Assembly: GCF_002102475.1 (NCBI RefSeq) | Contig: NZ_MSQD01000004.1 | Coordinates: 62,001 to 126,000, forward strand | Length of the DNA stretch: 64,000 nt | Direction: 5' to 3' | Source: Thermoanaerobacterium sp. PSU-2 | Lineage (GTDB): Bacteria > Bacillota > Thermoanaerobacteria > Thermoanaerobacterales > Thermoanaerobacteraceae | In this document: piece after piece, positions 44,145 to 53,509 of the stretch | Layout: every line of letters starts with the position of its first letter | Position numbering within the stretch: the stretch's first letter is position 1 | Notes under the pieces: model-generated | Told to the model about the DNA's origin: nothing | What the model saw: the letters and a program-made list of their open reading frames with translations, nothing else | Databases searched by the model: none | Made by a program: the position numbers and the translations under genes

Positions 44145-45377
44145 CTAATGCTTTTTCGTAAACTTCCGCAACAAACTCTTTATCAAACCTCCATTTTCCA
44201 TGTCACTTATGCTGTATAAATTATCCGGATACTGTGGTACGATAAGCAGTCCAAGCCAATTTATCCCCTTGCAATTTCTGTATTCATATCTGACAAAACT
44301 GCCATCAGCCTCTCTTACTGTAATAAACAATATGGTTGGATTTGTTGAAAGCAATCTTTTAATGTCATCTTCACTGTTAATCTGAATATCATTTATCTTT
44401 AAAATCACATCGCCTGGCTTTATTCCAATCTGTTCAGCAGGAGAATTTTTTACTACAGACAGCACCATCAAACCAGTATCTTGGTATTCAAAAAGCGGTT
44501 TTTTCGTCTTTTCTTCCCTCTGCCCAATTATAATGATTAGCTCATGTGCCAACGGTCCAAAGATAGCCGCAATCCATTTGAAAATATATATTTTAATGCT
44601 TAAAAGAGATAATCCTATCAATATTAAACTAAAACCCAGAAGCCTTATTGACGATCTATGGGCTCTTTTCTTAGGCATCTCTGTAAGAGCTATATCTCCA
44701 TATCCAAGTGCAGCAACTACAGGTATCATGATAAATACAATATCTTTTAAATTTGAAGAAGGGCCTAAGAGAGGCCACCAATCAGGCATGTTTATGGATG
44801 ATGCACCACCTAATATGGCTGTCGTCGTAGACAAGGCAATGAATGGTATAGGCCAAAATTTCTGCATCGTATATCCACCGGCAACATTGCCGTTTTTTAG
44901 CCTTACGAATACAGGTACACTGTTGGCTGCACCATCCAGGTAAATGAGTATGCTTTCCATCAGGTGGAGAATACCCACTATAGCCATAAGCCCAGATACA
45001 TTTACGTTTGGATATCCAGTTATCAAGCTTATAAGCGATACAATCCCACCAGCGTAAGAAAAACATATATACCTTGGATTTATCAGCATTAACAGTATTG
45101 CAAGTGGAAATACGTATTCTATACCAATATTGTCTATTGTTATTCCTAAAAAAACTATTACTATGCTTCCCAATATGCCTATCAAGAAACCATATATAAC
45201 GGAATCCAAAACCTGATCTTTAAGGGGTGTTTGCTCTTTTCCCACCATATGCCTTTCAATCTCTACATTCCTCTTGTACTGGAAGTAGATAAAGGCAACG
45301 ACAAGCCACATGAAAGGGTTTAAGATCATCAACGCAATAGATTTAATGATAAGCCATATTAAATTAATGTATATCAT
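44145..45377 (-). CDS. Polytopic membrane protein with C-terminal PDZ domain
   Basis: 410 residues. Up to eight membrane segments (e.g. LIWLIIKSIALMILNPFMWLVVAFIYF; IYGFLIGILGSIVIVFLGITI) are followed by a cytosolic or outside PDZ domain (GLMVLSVVKNSPAEQIGIKPGDVILKINDIQINSEDDI). The layout resembles B. subtilis MinJ, which links DivIVA to the division site; similarity is architectural only. Encoded directly after an S41 protease that also carries PDZ, and near ftsEX and wall genes, which supports a division or envelope role. Confidence 0.78.
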   Translation of the reverse strand: MIYINLIWLIIKSIALMILNPFMWLVVAFIYFQYKRNVEIERHMVGKEQTPLKDQVLDSVIYGFLIGILGSIVIVFLGITIDNIGIEYVFPLAILLMLINPRYICFSYAGGIVSLISLITGYPNVNVSGLMAIVGILHLMESILIYLDGAANSVPVFVRLKNGNVAGGYTMQKFWPIPFIALSTTTAILGGASSINMPDWWPLLGPSSNLKDIVFIMIPVVAALGYGDIALTEMPKKRAHRSSIRLLGFSLILIGLSLLSIKIYIFKWIAAIFGPLAHELIIIIGQREEKTKKPLFEYQDTGLMVLSVVKNSPAEQIGIKPGDVILKINDIQINSEDDIKRLLSTNPTILFITVREADGSFVRYEYRNCKGINWLGLLIVPQYPDNLYSISDMENGGLIKSLLRKFTKKH

Positions 45378-45386
45378 ATAAACACC

Positions 45387-46586
45387 TTATTTGATCTCTG
45401 ATTTTACTATGTCGTATGCTTTTATAAGCTGTGTATCGCCTTTTAAATCCGGTGTGTCCGTCACGACATAGTTTTTTGGAAGCTCAACAACGTAGTTTGG
45501 CTCAATGCCCTTCCCTTGGATGTTTACACCGCTTGGCGTGTAGTACCTTGCAGATGTGTACTTAAGAGCAGTACCATCGCCAAAATCTATGACAGACTGT
45601 ACCAAACCTTTGCCAAATGTCTTTGTGCCCACAAGCACTCCAACCTTTCTGTCTTTTATTGCGCCTGACAGTATTTCAGAAGCACTGGCGCTTCCGCCAT
45701 TAACAAGGACAGCTATCGGCTTTTGCAACCCTGGCCCTTTTGCATATATCACTTGATTGTCCTTGCTTTGTCTGCCTTTTGTAGATACTATAAGCCCCTT
45801 TGGCAAAAGTTCATTAGCAATATTTACACACTGTTCCAATATGCCGCCTGGATTGTCTCTTAAATCTATGATAAGTCCTTTTAAGCCCTGTGATTTAAGA
45901 CCATCGAGAGCTTTTGTAAAATCAGCAGATGTGTTTTCATCAAACATCGTCATCTTAATGTAGCCTATGTTGCCTGGCAGCATAGTGCTGCTTACCGTCT
46001 GCAGTTTGATTATCTCTCGCGTCAGAGTCTTAGTAATAAGCTTATTGTCTCTCATCAAAACAAGTGATACTTTCGTGCCTTGAGGCCCTTTCATCAAAGA
46101 AACAGCTTTATCTAAATTATTTCCATTAACCTTGACATTGTCTACAGATACTATTATGTCGCCAGATTTTATTCCGGCTTTCTCTCCCGGCGTTCCTTTC
46201 ATTGGCGAGACAACTACGATATGCCCATCTTTGTCAACTGAAACCACGATGCCAACACCTGCATAAGAGCCTGTCGTCTGTGTAGTGAAATCTTGGTAAT
46301 CTTTTTTATCCATGTAAACCGTATATGGATCTCCAAGAGAACTGGCAAGGCCCTTTATTGAGCCATCAACAAGTTTAGATTGATCTATCTTATCAACATA
46401 ATCATTTGTCAGTATGTTCTCAACTTGAAAAAGCTTGCTGTACTGCTTAATAAGGTTGTACTCTTCTCTCGGCACAATCACCGAACCGCCGTACGCAAGT
46501 GGAATAAGCCTTGTAAGGTAGAAAGTCATTATGCTGCTTACAAATACAAGTAAAATCGCGCCAGCAACCATTCTTTTTTTGTTCAT
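45387..46586 (-). CDS. S41-family C-terminal processing peptidase
   Basis: 399-residue membrane-anchored serine protease (CtpA/CtpB type). N-terminal membrane segment (MVAGAILLVFVSSIMTFYLT), PDZ domain (GVGIVVSVDKDGHIVVVSPMKGTPGEKAGIKSGD) and a catalytic domain with the nucleophile Ser in GGSASASEIL and Lys in TKTFGKGLVQ. CtpB homologues cleave sporulation regulators, others process envelope proteins. The ATG at 46586 begins just before the membrane anchor; an in-frame start at 46616 has no good ribosome-binding site. Confidence 0.93.
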   Translation of the reverse strand: MNKKRMVAGAILLVFVSSIMTFYLTRLIPLAYGGSVIVPREEYNLIKQYSKLFQVENILTNDYVDKIDQSKLVDGSIKGLASSLGDPYTVYMDKKDYQDFTTQTTGSYAGVGIVVSVDKDGHIVVVSPMKGTPGEKAGIKSGDIIVSVDNVKVNGNNLDKAVSLMKGPQGTKVSLVLMRDNKLITKTLTREIIKLQTVSSTMLPGNIGYIKMTMFDENTSADFTKALDGLKSQGLKGLIIDLRDNPGGILEQCVNIANELLPKGLIVSTKGRQSKDNQVIYAKGPGLQKPIAVLVNGGSASASEILSGAIKDRKVGVLVGTKTFGKGLVQSVIDFGDGTALKYTSARYYTPSGVNIQGKGIEPNYVVELPKNYVVTDTPDLKGDTQLIKAYDIVKSEIK

Positions 46587-46701
46587 ATATTTATCCATTC
46601 CTTTCTTTAAAGCCAAAATATTAAACTGCCAAGCATCAAAACAGTTCTCTAAATTATATGATGTTACATCTTATTATACAATAATATGGTGACAAAAAAA
46701 A

Positions 46702-46726
46702 TAGACTGGTTATTTTAACCAGTCTA
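46702..46726 (-). terminator. Terminator of the ftsE-ftsX-M23 unit
   Basis: TAGACTGGTTA / TAACCAGTCTA, 11-bp perfect stem with a 3-nt loop, followed on the minus strand by eight T residues. The arm overlaps the end of the M23 gene (stop at 46710). Confidence 0.9.
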
Positions 46727-47849
46727 AAGGATTTACGGGCACTCCATTTTTCCTTACTTCAAAATGGCAATGAGGCCCTGTTGACAGCCCGGTGCTACCG
46801 GCTTTCGCTATCTGTTGGCCTCTTTTCACCGTTTCACCGACTGTAACTAAAAGTTCAGAATTATGACCGTATAAAGTGGTTATGCCGCCGCCATGGTCAA
46901 TTATAACTGCGTTTCCGTATCCACCATAGTATCCTGCATATATGACTTTGCCATCTGCTGCAGCAACTATGGCGGCTCCATATAATGCAGCTATATCAAT
47001 CCCTGTATGCATTATATACTCATGCAAAATAGGATGATATCTTGTCCCAAATGGCGATGTTATTGTTGAACTGCTGGGAACAGGCCATCCAAGCTTTCCA
47101 CCTGTATAAACAGTGTTAGATGACTGCAATTTGGCTATGGTGCTCTCCAATTGCTTTGACTGCTCTAAAAGAGCCTTTTCTTGCTCCTCATATAGCTCTT
47201 GTTGCCTCTCTAAATCTCTCATGAATCCTTCCCTTGATGACAAGGCAACTTGAATATCTCTTTTTCTGGCCTCTACCTGATTTTTATAATTTTCTGCATC
47301 CTGCTTTGCTATAGCTAATTGCTTCGTCTTTTCCTCAACAGTCTTTCTCTGCTGCTGATATGAATTCAAAAGATTGACATCAAACCCAACAAGCCTTTCT
47401 ACTAAATCAAGCCTTGTTACAAAGTCAGCAAAGCTTTTTGCACTTAAAAGCACATCAAGATAACCTGTTTCTCCACCGCTTATGTACATGGCCCTTACTC
47501 TTTCTTTCAATACATCCCTTTGACTTTCTTCCGTCTTTTTGGCCGTATCAAGCTCTTGCTGTGCTTTATTTAATTTTGCTATCGCATCATTTAATTTCGC
47601 CTCTGCATCGTTAAGCTGTTTCGTAGTATCGTTCAATTTCATATCGAGATCTTGTATTTCCTTTTGTATATCCTGCTTTTGACTTGCAATCTGGTTCTGC
47701 TTAGCCTTGTTTTGACTTATAGCGCTTTGAACATTGTTTAATTTGTTTTTTGCGTCTTGCAGTTGGTCAGCTCTGGGAAATGATGTCGTAAGAAGCATCA
47801 CTGAAATTAATAATGTAAAAATTATCTTCCTCCATTTTCCTTCCCTCAA
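46710..47849 (-). CDS. Coiled-coil M23 peptidase, EnvC-like murein hydrolase (activator)
   Basis: 379-residue exported protein. Signal peptide (IIFTLLISVMLLTTSFPRA), a long coiled coil (about 28-245, heptads rich in K/Q/A/L) and a C-terminal LytM/M23 domain. The zinc ligands seem intact: His and Asp in HTGIDIAA and HxH in GPHCHFEVR, so it may be an active endopeptidase rather than only an activator. In the EnvC/PcsB scheme the coiled coil is driven by FtsEX, whose genes lie directly upstream. TTG start with GAGGAGG 7 bp before it. Confidence 0.92.
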   Translation of the reverse strand: MREGKWRKIIFTLLISVMLLTTSFPRADQLQDAKNKLNNVQSAISQNKAKQNQIASQKQDIQKEIQDLDMKLNDTTKQLNDAEAKLNDAIAKLNKAQQELDTAKKTEESQRDVLKERVRAMYISGGETGYLDVLLSAKSFADFVTRLDLVERLVGFDVNLLNSYQQQRKTVEEKTKQLAIAKQDAENYKNQVEARKRDIQVALSSREGFMRDLERQQELYEEQEKALLEQSKQLESTIAKLQSSNTVYTGGKLGWPVPSSSTITSPFGTRYHPILHEYIMHTGIDIAALYGAAIVAAADGKVIYAGYYGGYGNAVIIDHGGGITTLYGHNSELLVTVGETVKRGQQIAKAGSTGLSTGPHCHFEVRKNGVPVNPLDWLK

Positions 47850-47861
47850 TAATATACCTCC

Positions 47862-48749
47862 TCAGACATTTAAAAATCTCTTTATAGATATGCCACTGCC
47901 AATGGCACCTATTAAAGAACCCATAGCCAAAAAGTACACAAGTGATTGCTTTATCACGACACCTGCAGGAAGAAGCGTAAATATAATCAATTTGTTGTTC
48001 ACAAGGTCTGAAGCATATCCGTATATAAAGCCCAATATAGCTATAGCCAGCACTGAACCGACAAGCCCTAACACAATGCCTTCTACAAGGAATGGCCACC
48101 TGATAAACCAATCTGTAGCGCCAATATACTTCATGATGTTAATCTCTCTGCGGCGTGCAAACACTCCCAATTTAATTGTGTTTGAAATTATTACAACTGA
48201 AATTATAAAGAGAATAAGTATTACAAAGAGGCCAACAATCCTTATTATCTTTATAATTCCCAGCAGTTTATCTACCACATCTTGTCCATAGCTTACCTGC
48301 GTTACACCGTCAATCTTTTTTATCTCTTCTGAAACTTGCTTCATCATGTTTGCATCTGTCACTTTGACTATAAAAGACTGCGGCATCGGATTGTCATTTT
48401 CCAAGCCATTTACTAAATAGCTTTTGTCGCCCAACTGCTTTTTAAAATTATTAAGAGCGTCTTTTTTAGACTCAAACGTTATGGATTTTACACCGCTTAT
48501 TGCCTTTATCTCCTCACCCACTTTTGCCACTTTAGCAGCATCATAATTATCATTTATGAATGCTTTAAGCTCCAATTGCGATTCAACTTGGCTGGCCATA
48601 GAATCCACGTTAAGTATGATTATCAAAAACAGCCCTAATATCAGCAGTGCCGCCGTAACAGAAGTAATAGATGCAACTGTCATCGCTCTGTTTCTTTTGA
48701 CATTCGTAAGACCTTCTTTTATGTAATATGCTGCAGTATTAAGCTTCAT
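47862..48749 (-). CDS. ftsX: Cell-division ABC transporter-like protein FtsX
   Basis: 295-residue membrane protein with four segments and an extracellular loop after the first. Blocks: AAYYIKEGLTNVKRNRAMTVASITSVTAALLILG, loop with LELKAFINDNYDAAKVAKV, and IKLGVFARRREINIMKYIGATDWFIRWPFLVEG. With FtsE it transmits ATP hydrolysis to peptidoglycan hydrolases. ATG 48749 lies inside the end of ftsE (11-bp overlap) behind GAGAGGTG. Confidence 0.95.
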   Translation of the reverse strand: MKLNTAAYYIKEGLTNVKRNRAMTVASITSVTAALLILGLFLIIILNVDSMASQVESQLELKAFINDNYDAAKVAKVGEEIKAISGVKSITFESKKDALNNFKKQLGDKSYLVNGLENDNPMPQSFIVKVTDANMMKQVSEEIKKIDGVTQVSYGQDVVDKLLGIIKIIRIVGLFVILILFIISVVIISNTIKLGVFARRREINIMKYIGATDWFIRWPFLVEGIVLGLVGSVLAIAILGFIYGYASDLVNNKLIIFTLLPAGVVIKQSLVYFLAMGSLIGAIGSGISIKRFLNV

Positions 48750-49425
48750 ATCCGTAAACACCTCTCATCTCATCTCTTACTATATTCCCTTTTTCAAGAG
48801 CAATGACCCTTTTCTTCATCGAATCAACAATATCTTTCGCATGTGTAGACATTATTACAGTTGTTCCCCTTTTATTGATTTCAGACAGCAATTTTACTAT
48901 TTCCCATGACGTATCAGGATCTAAATTACCCGTAGGTTCATCAGCCACAAGAATCGAAGGCTCATTTACAATCGCCCTTGCAATTGACACCCTCTGCTGT
49001 TCGCCACCAGACAATTGCTGCGGATATGAATTGGCTCTTTCGCTTAATCCAACTAAAGACAAAACCATCGGTACCCTTCTTCTTATATACTTAGGCTCAG
49101 CTTCCACAATCTGCAGTGCAAATGCAATATTCTCATACACTGTTTTATTCGGCAAAAGTTTAAAATCCTGAAACACTACGCCAATATTTCTCCTTAAATA
49201 CGGCACTTCTTTTCTTTTCAACTTTGTTATATCTTTTTTATCTACAAAGATACTTCCTGTAGTAGGAATTTCTTCTCTCAAAAGAAGCTTTAATATCGTA
49301 GATTTCCCCGCACCACTTGGCCCCACCAAAAAGACAAACTCGCCATTGTCAATCGTAAAATTGATATTTGAAACAGCGATAATGTCATTTTTGTACTTCT
49401 TTGAAACCCCAACAAATTTAATCAT
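48739..49425 (-). CDS. ftsE: Cell-division ATP-binding protein FtsE
   Basis: 228-residue ABC ATPase. Walker A GPSGAGKSTILKLL, Q-loop VFQDFKLLPNKTVYENIAFAL, signature [16 protein letters not shown], Walker B ILVADEPTGNLDPDTSWEIV, H-loop MSTHAKDIVDSM. ATG 49425 gives MIKFVGVSKKY, matching FtsE N-termini; ATG 49437 directly after AAAGGA is the alternative. Overlaps ftsX. Confidence 0.95.
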   Translation of the reverse strand: MIKFVGVSKKYKNDIIAVSNINFTIDNGEFVFLVGPSGAGKSTILKLLLREEIPTTGSIFVDKKDITKLKRKEVPYLRRNIGVVFQDFKLLPNKTVYENIAFALQIVEAEPKYIRRRVPMVLSLVGLSERANSYPQQLSGGEQQRVSIARAIVNEPSILVADEPTGNLDPDTSWEIVKLLSEINKRGTTVIMSTHAKDIVDSMKKRVIALEKGNIVRDEMRGVYGYEA

Positions 49426-49457
49426 TTCCTGCAACATTCCTTTCGAAATTATTTTTA

Positions 49458-50507
49458 CTATGGCAAAAATTTCGCAAACGTCATTAAAACCTTAAGTATT
49501 ACGGCATCATTAAACTGTTTAGGATCAAATCCTGTCAACTTATGTATTTTATCTAATCTATAAACTAAAGTGTTTCTATGGATGTACAAATCTCTTGATG
49601 TCTCGCTTAAATTCAAACTATTCCTGAAAAAAGCATTGAGAGTCGTAACAAGTTCATCGTCATTGAAATAATCCAAATTGCTATCTGTAAAAGCCATAAG
49701 AAACCTCTTAATGTCATCATCTGAAAGCTTCAATAACAGCTCCTCTAAAGCATAGCTTCTGTAAAAGTAAATCCCCTTCTCATTGTTATCAATTTTTTTC
49801 CCAAATTTCAATGCTGTAGACGCTTCATCATAGCCTTTGCTTATCTCTTTAAAATTGTAGGCTTTGTTTGAAACACCCATATCTATCCTAATATATATTT
49901 CGGATTCTATTGTATCCTTTAAAGTTTTTGCAGCCATATCAATATCCGTTAAAGCTGTCTCTAAAAGCAAAACAGCAAATCTATTTTCACTTAGAATGAT
50001 GGTTTGATAGCTGTTCTTTTCAAATATGTGCCCCACCATTTTATAGGCATCATAAATCTGCTCACTTGACTCAATTATTATAACTCTATAAAGTTCTTTT
50101 TCCTCAATTTTAAATTTTTGAAAGTAATACTCCATCTCATCGCCTTTTAAATCACCTAAAAGAAGCTTTAAAAGCAAGTCGTCTTTCGACAACTGATTTG
50201 ACATGTGTTCAAAGCTCATTGACAACAGCATGACAATGTTTCGAGCCTTCTCACCAGTACCTTTAACGCCGACAGTCAAAAAACGCCATCCGTTTACAAA
50301 TATGTTGTAGAAAGTCATGGCTTGACATTCGTATACATCCTTTTTATCTATAAATTCTCTGTTTACGACAAAAATTCCTTCTTTTTTTAAAGAATTTTCT
50401 TCACCTGAAAAGATCAACTTGCCATCTTTATCGATGAGATATATTGGAACATCTACATATCTTTGAAAATCTCTAACGGCTTTTTTAATATTATCGTAAA
50501 TACTCAT
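49458..50507 (-). CDS. CdaR/PucR-type transcriptional regulator
   Basis: 349-residue regulator. N-terminal sensor part (YVDVPIYLIDKDGKLIFSG), a degenerate GGDEF-like middle (YRVIIIESSEQIYDAYKM; IYIRIDMGVSNKAYNFKEISKGYDEASTALKFG) and the C-terminal PucR HTH (ALNAFFRNSLNLSETSRDLYIHRNTLVYRLDKIHKLTGFDP). ATG 50507 follows AAGGTGG and is preferred to a longer start at 50609. It is transcribed divergently from the glutamate synthase operon, which it may regulate; it could also be cotranscribed with ftsE (about 30-bp gap). Confidence 0.85.
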   Translation of the reverse strand: MSIYDNIKKAVRDFQRYVDVPIYLIDKDGKLIFSGEENSLKKEGIFVVNREFIDKKDVYECQAMTFYNIFVNGWRFLTVGVKGTGEKARNIVMLLSMSFEHMSNQLSKDDLLLKLLLGDLKGDEMEYYFQKFKIEEKELYRVIIIESSEQIYDAYKMVGHIFEKNSYQTIILSENRFAVLLLETALTDIDMAAKTLKDTIESEIYIRIDMGVSNKAYNFKEISKGYDEASTALKFGKKIDNNEKGIYFYRSYALEELLLKLSDDDIKRFLMAFTDSNLDYFNDDELVTTLNAFFRNSLNLSETSRDLYIHRNTLVYRLDKIHKLTGFDPKQFNDAVILKVLMTFAKFLP

Positions 50508-50655
50508 ACAATACCACCTTAATATAAAGTATATAATAATTATACAATATTTTGTAGTAGAAAAAATAGGTATTGTAGAAATTAACAAAATTTTGCCGTA
50601 AAATGTCACAAGCGTTTTTTGACAAAACTACTTTATGAATTTCTACATTTTTGTA

Positions 50656-50683
50656 TTGCAATTTTCAAAAAATGTAATATAAT
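50656..50683 (+). promoter_or_regulatory. Probable promoter of the glutamate synthase operon
   Basis: TTGCAA (50656-50661) and TATAAT (50678-50683) with a 16-bp spacer. This predicts a leader of about 130 nt before the ATG at 50820. Confidence 0.6.
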
Positions 50684-50725
50684 ATTGATAACACTCTTAT
50701 CGAGCTAAAAATTTGGCTTCAAACG

Positions 50726-50777
50726 GTTTACTGTAAGAATATGCTGCAGTAAACTTTTTCTAAAAATTGCAGTTTAC
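50726..50777 (+). promoter_or_regulatory. Attenuator-like leader of the glutamate synthase operon
   Basis: GTTTACTG (50726-50733) pairs with CAGTAAAC (50747-50754), which is followed by TTTTT: a terminator shape. The second arm can instead pair downstream, GTAAACT (50749-50755) with AGTTTAC (50771-50777), extended by T/A pairs across a small bulge. The two structures exclude each other, as in transcription attenuation. No leader peptide or T-box motif was recognised; a trans-acting antiterminator (e.g. an ANTAR-type protein) is possible. Confidence 0.45.
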
Positions 50778-50819
50778 AAAAAAAATATTGCACATAAAAA
50801 ATTTTAAGGGGGTTATAAA

Positions 50820-51944
50820 ATGTTGAAAGAAGGAAATATAAGGATACCTTCTGGGTGCGCTATTAGCGGCATAATAGATAGATCTGGAGCGGTTTTTTCT
50901 GGCCAGATAATTGCCGATTCGATTGCAACGATGCATGATAGATCAAACGGCCTTGGTGGTGGTTTCGCTGCCTATGGCATTTATCCTGAGTTTAAAGAGC
51001 ATTACGCATTCCACATGTTTTACGACAACACAAAGGCAAAACAGGAAACTGAAGAATTGCTTAAAGCAAATTTCGTCATAGCTTACGAGGAAAAAATACC
51101 TACAAGAAAAACAGAAAGCATAAAAAATGCTCCTCTTATCTACAGATACTTTGCATTGCCTAAACTTGAAGTGTTAAATGCCAATGAAATTACCGATGAA
51201 GATTTCGTCGTTAAATTTATCTTCAATGTAAATAAAAACGTGGATGGAGCGTATATTTTCTCCAGCGGCAAAAACATGGGTGTCTTTAAAGCAGTTGGTT
51301 ATCCAGAAGACGTAGCTGAGTTTTACAAATTAGAAACTTACAATGGCTACATGTGGACAGCTCACGGCAGATTTCCTACTAATACTCCTGGATGGTGGGG
51401 CGGTGCACATCCTTTCAATCTCTTAAACATATCAGTAGTACACAATGGAGAGCTTTCTTCTTATGACACAAACAGAAAGTATTTAGAAGAATTCGGATAT
51501 TCTTGCACACTTCAGACAGATACCGAAGTCGCTGCATACATCTTCGATCTACTGTTAAGAAAGCACAATCTACCTGTGTCTTTGGCGGCAAAAGTCGTAG
51601 CGTCACCTCTGTGGAATCAAGTTGAACGCATGCCTCAAAAGGAAAGGGAACTTTATCACAGTCTCAAAATGATATACAGCAAAGCTTTATTGAATGGTCC
51701 TTTCTCACTCATCGTAACATACGATAATGGCTTCATCGCCATCAATGACAGGATAAAATTAAGACCATTAACAGCCGCAAGCCACGGTGATGTAATTTAC
51801 GTGGCAAGCGAAGAATCAGCTATAAGGCAAGTCTGCAAAAATCCTGATAGAGTATGGATACCTAAAGGTGGAGAGCCTGTAATTGCAGAGATGGATCAGC
51901 AAAACGTCTCTGAGATTTTCAATAAAAAGGAGGTTACTGCATGA
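50820..51944 (+). CDS. Glutamate synthase, glutaminase (class II amidotransferase) subunit
   Basis: 374-residue class II glutamine amidotransferase corresponding to the N-terminal domain of GltB; releases ammonia from glutamine. The likely nucleophile Cys lies in IPSGCAISG (C13), implying processing or an atypical N-terminus. Other blocks: GGFAAYGIYPEF, WTAHGRFPTNTPGWWGGAHPF and VVHNGELSSYDTNRKYLEEFGYSCTLQTDTEVAAY. First of five genes encoding a split, archaeal-type glutamate synthase; overlaps the next gene by 4 bp. GGGGG lies before the ATG. Confidence 0.9.
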   Translation: MLKEGNIRIPSGCAISGIIDRSGAVFSGQIIADSIATMHDRSNGLGGGFAAYGIYPEFKEHYAFHMFYDNTKAKQETEELLKANFVIAYEEKIPTRKTESIKNAPLIYRYFALPKLEVLNANEITDEDFVVKFIFNVNKNVDGAYIFSSGKNMGVFKAVGYPEDVAEFYKLETYNGYMWTAHGRFPTNTPGWWGGAHPFNLLNISVVHNGELSSYDTNRKYLEEFGYSCTLQTDTEVAAYIFDLLLRKHNLPVSLAAKVVASPLWNQVERMPQKERELYHSLKMIYSKALLNGPFSLIVTYDNGFIAINDRIKLRPLTAASHGDVIYVASEESAIRQVCKNPDRVWIPKGGEPVIAEMDQQNVSEIFNKKEVTA

Positions 51945-53446
51945 GCCTTAATTACCTTACACCAGAATTTAAAGTGATAAGAGATTACGATAAATGCATA
52001 AACTGCAAAGTCTGCATGAGACAATGCGCAAATGAAGTACACAGCTACGATGAAGATTTAGGCAAAATGGTAGCTGACGATTATAAATGCGTAAATTGCC
52101 AAAGATGCGTCGTAATGTGTCCTACACATGCTTTAACAATAGTAAAACATCCTCAAGTTTTCAGAGAAAACGCCAATTGGACTTACGATGCCATAAGAGA
52201 TATATACAGGCAAGCAGAAACAGGAGGAGTTCTTCTGTCAGCCATGGGAAACGACAGGCCATACCCTATTTACTGGGATAAGATGGTGATTAATGCAAGT
52301 CAGGTTACAAACCCTTCTATAGACCCATTAAGAGAGCCAATGGAGTTAAAAATTTTCATAGGGAGAAAGCCAGATAAAATAGAATTAGACGAAAATTTAA
52401 ACGTGAAGACAAAAATGCCTCCACAGCTAACATTAAATTACCCTATAATGTTTTCCGCCATGTCGTATGGTTCAATAAGTTACAATGCTCACGCATCACT
52501 GGCAAGAGCAGCAAAAGAATTAGGAATATACTACAATACTGGTGAAGGCGGTCTTCATAAGGATTTTAGAAAATACGGTCCTAATACAATCGTTCAAGTG
52601 GCATCAGGTAGATTTGGAGTTGATAGGGAATACTTAAAAACTGCTGCGGCAGTTGAGATAAAGATTGGTCAAGGGGCAAAACCTGGAATTGGCGGTCATT
52701 TGCCTGGTGAAAAAGTAAGCGAAGACATTTCCGAGACAAGAATGATACCTGTAGGCAGCGACGCCATATCACCTGCACCACACCATGACATCTACTCAAT
52801 TGAAGATTTAAGTCAATTGATATATTCGCTAAAAGAAGCAACAGACTACAAAAAGCCTGTCGGTGTGAAAATAGCTGCAGTCAACAACGTGGCAGCCATA
52901 GCATCTGGCATCGCAAGGGCTGGTGCTGACTACATCGCTATAGATGGTTTTAGAGGCGGTACAGGTGCGGCTCCAAAGCGCATAAGGGATAATGTAGGCA
53001 TTCCCATCGAGTTTGCCATAGCATCAGTAGATTCAAGGCTTCGCTCAGAAGGTATAAGACACACCATCTCCCTCATAGCAGCAGGCAGCATAAGAAGCAG
53101 TGCTGACATAATAAAAGCTATTGCGTTAGGCGCTGATGCAGTCTATATAGGTTCTGCGGCACTCATCGCACTTGGTTGTCACATGTGCCAACAATGCTAC
53201 ACCGGAAAGTGCAATTGGGGAATAGCTACTCAAGATCCTAATCTCGTAAAAAGATTAAACCCTGAAATAGGATACAAAAGGCTTATAAATCTCATTACAG
53301 CTTGGGGCCATGAGATACAGGAGATGCTTGGCGGTATGGGTATAAACGACATTGAAAGCCTAAAAGGCAACAGGCTTATGCTAAGAGGAATAGGCATGAC
53401 ACAGAAAGAACTGGATGTATTAGGCATACTGGCAGCCGGAGAATAA
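51941..53446 (+). CDS. Glutamate synthase, FMN/ferredoxin central subunit
   Basis: 501 residues. Two [4Fe-4S] ferredoxin motifs at the N-terminus (CINCKVCMRQCANEV; CVNCQRCVVMCP), then the FMN-binding glutamate synthase barrel (MFSAMSYGSISYNAHASLARAAKELG, GIGGHLPGEKVS, YIAIDGFRGGTGAAPKRIRDN) and the cluster motif CHMCQQCYTGKCNWGIATQDP. It converts 2-oxoglutarate and ammonia to glutamate. This ferredoxin-GltB2 fusion is typical of archaeal and Thermotoga-like enzymes. Confidence 0.93.
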   Translation: MSLNYLTPEFKVIRDYDKCINCKVCMRQCANEVHSYDEDLGKMVADDYKCVNCQRCVVMCPTHALTIVKHPQVFRENANWTYDAIRDIYRQAETGGVLLSAMGNDRPYPIYWDKMVINASQVTNPSIDPLREPMELKIFIGRKPDKIELDENLNVKTKMPPQLTLNYPIMFSAMSYGSISYNAHASLARAAKELGIYYNTGEGGLHKDFRKYGPNTIVQVASGRFGVDREYLKTAAAVEIKIGQGAKPGIGGHLPGEKVSEDISETRMIPVGSDAISPAPHHDIYSIEDLSQLIYSLKEATDYKKPVGVKIAAVNNVAAIASGIARAGADYIAIDGFRGGTGAAPKRIRDNVGIPIEFAIASVDSRLRSEGIRHTISLIAAGSIRSSADIIKAIALGADAVYIGSAALIALGCHMCQQCYTGKCNWGIATQDPNLVKRLNPEIGYKRLINLITAWGHEIQEMLGGMGINDIESLKGNRLMLRGIGMTQKELDVLGILAAGE

Positions 53447-53509
53447 AATCTTTTAATATTACATTTATCAACTATTAATCTACCATATTGAATGAAAGGA
53501 TTGAAATAT

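Larger units (their letters stand above)
50508..50819. other. Divergent control region between the CdaR regulator and glutamate synthase operon
   Basis: About 310 bp. It holds the plus-strand promoter (50656-50683), an attenuator-like leader with two alternative hairpins (50726-50777), and presumably the regulator promoter. The stretch around 50560-50645 is AT-rich without a clear motif. Confidence 0.5.
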
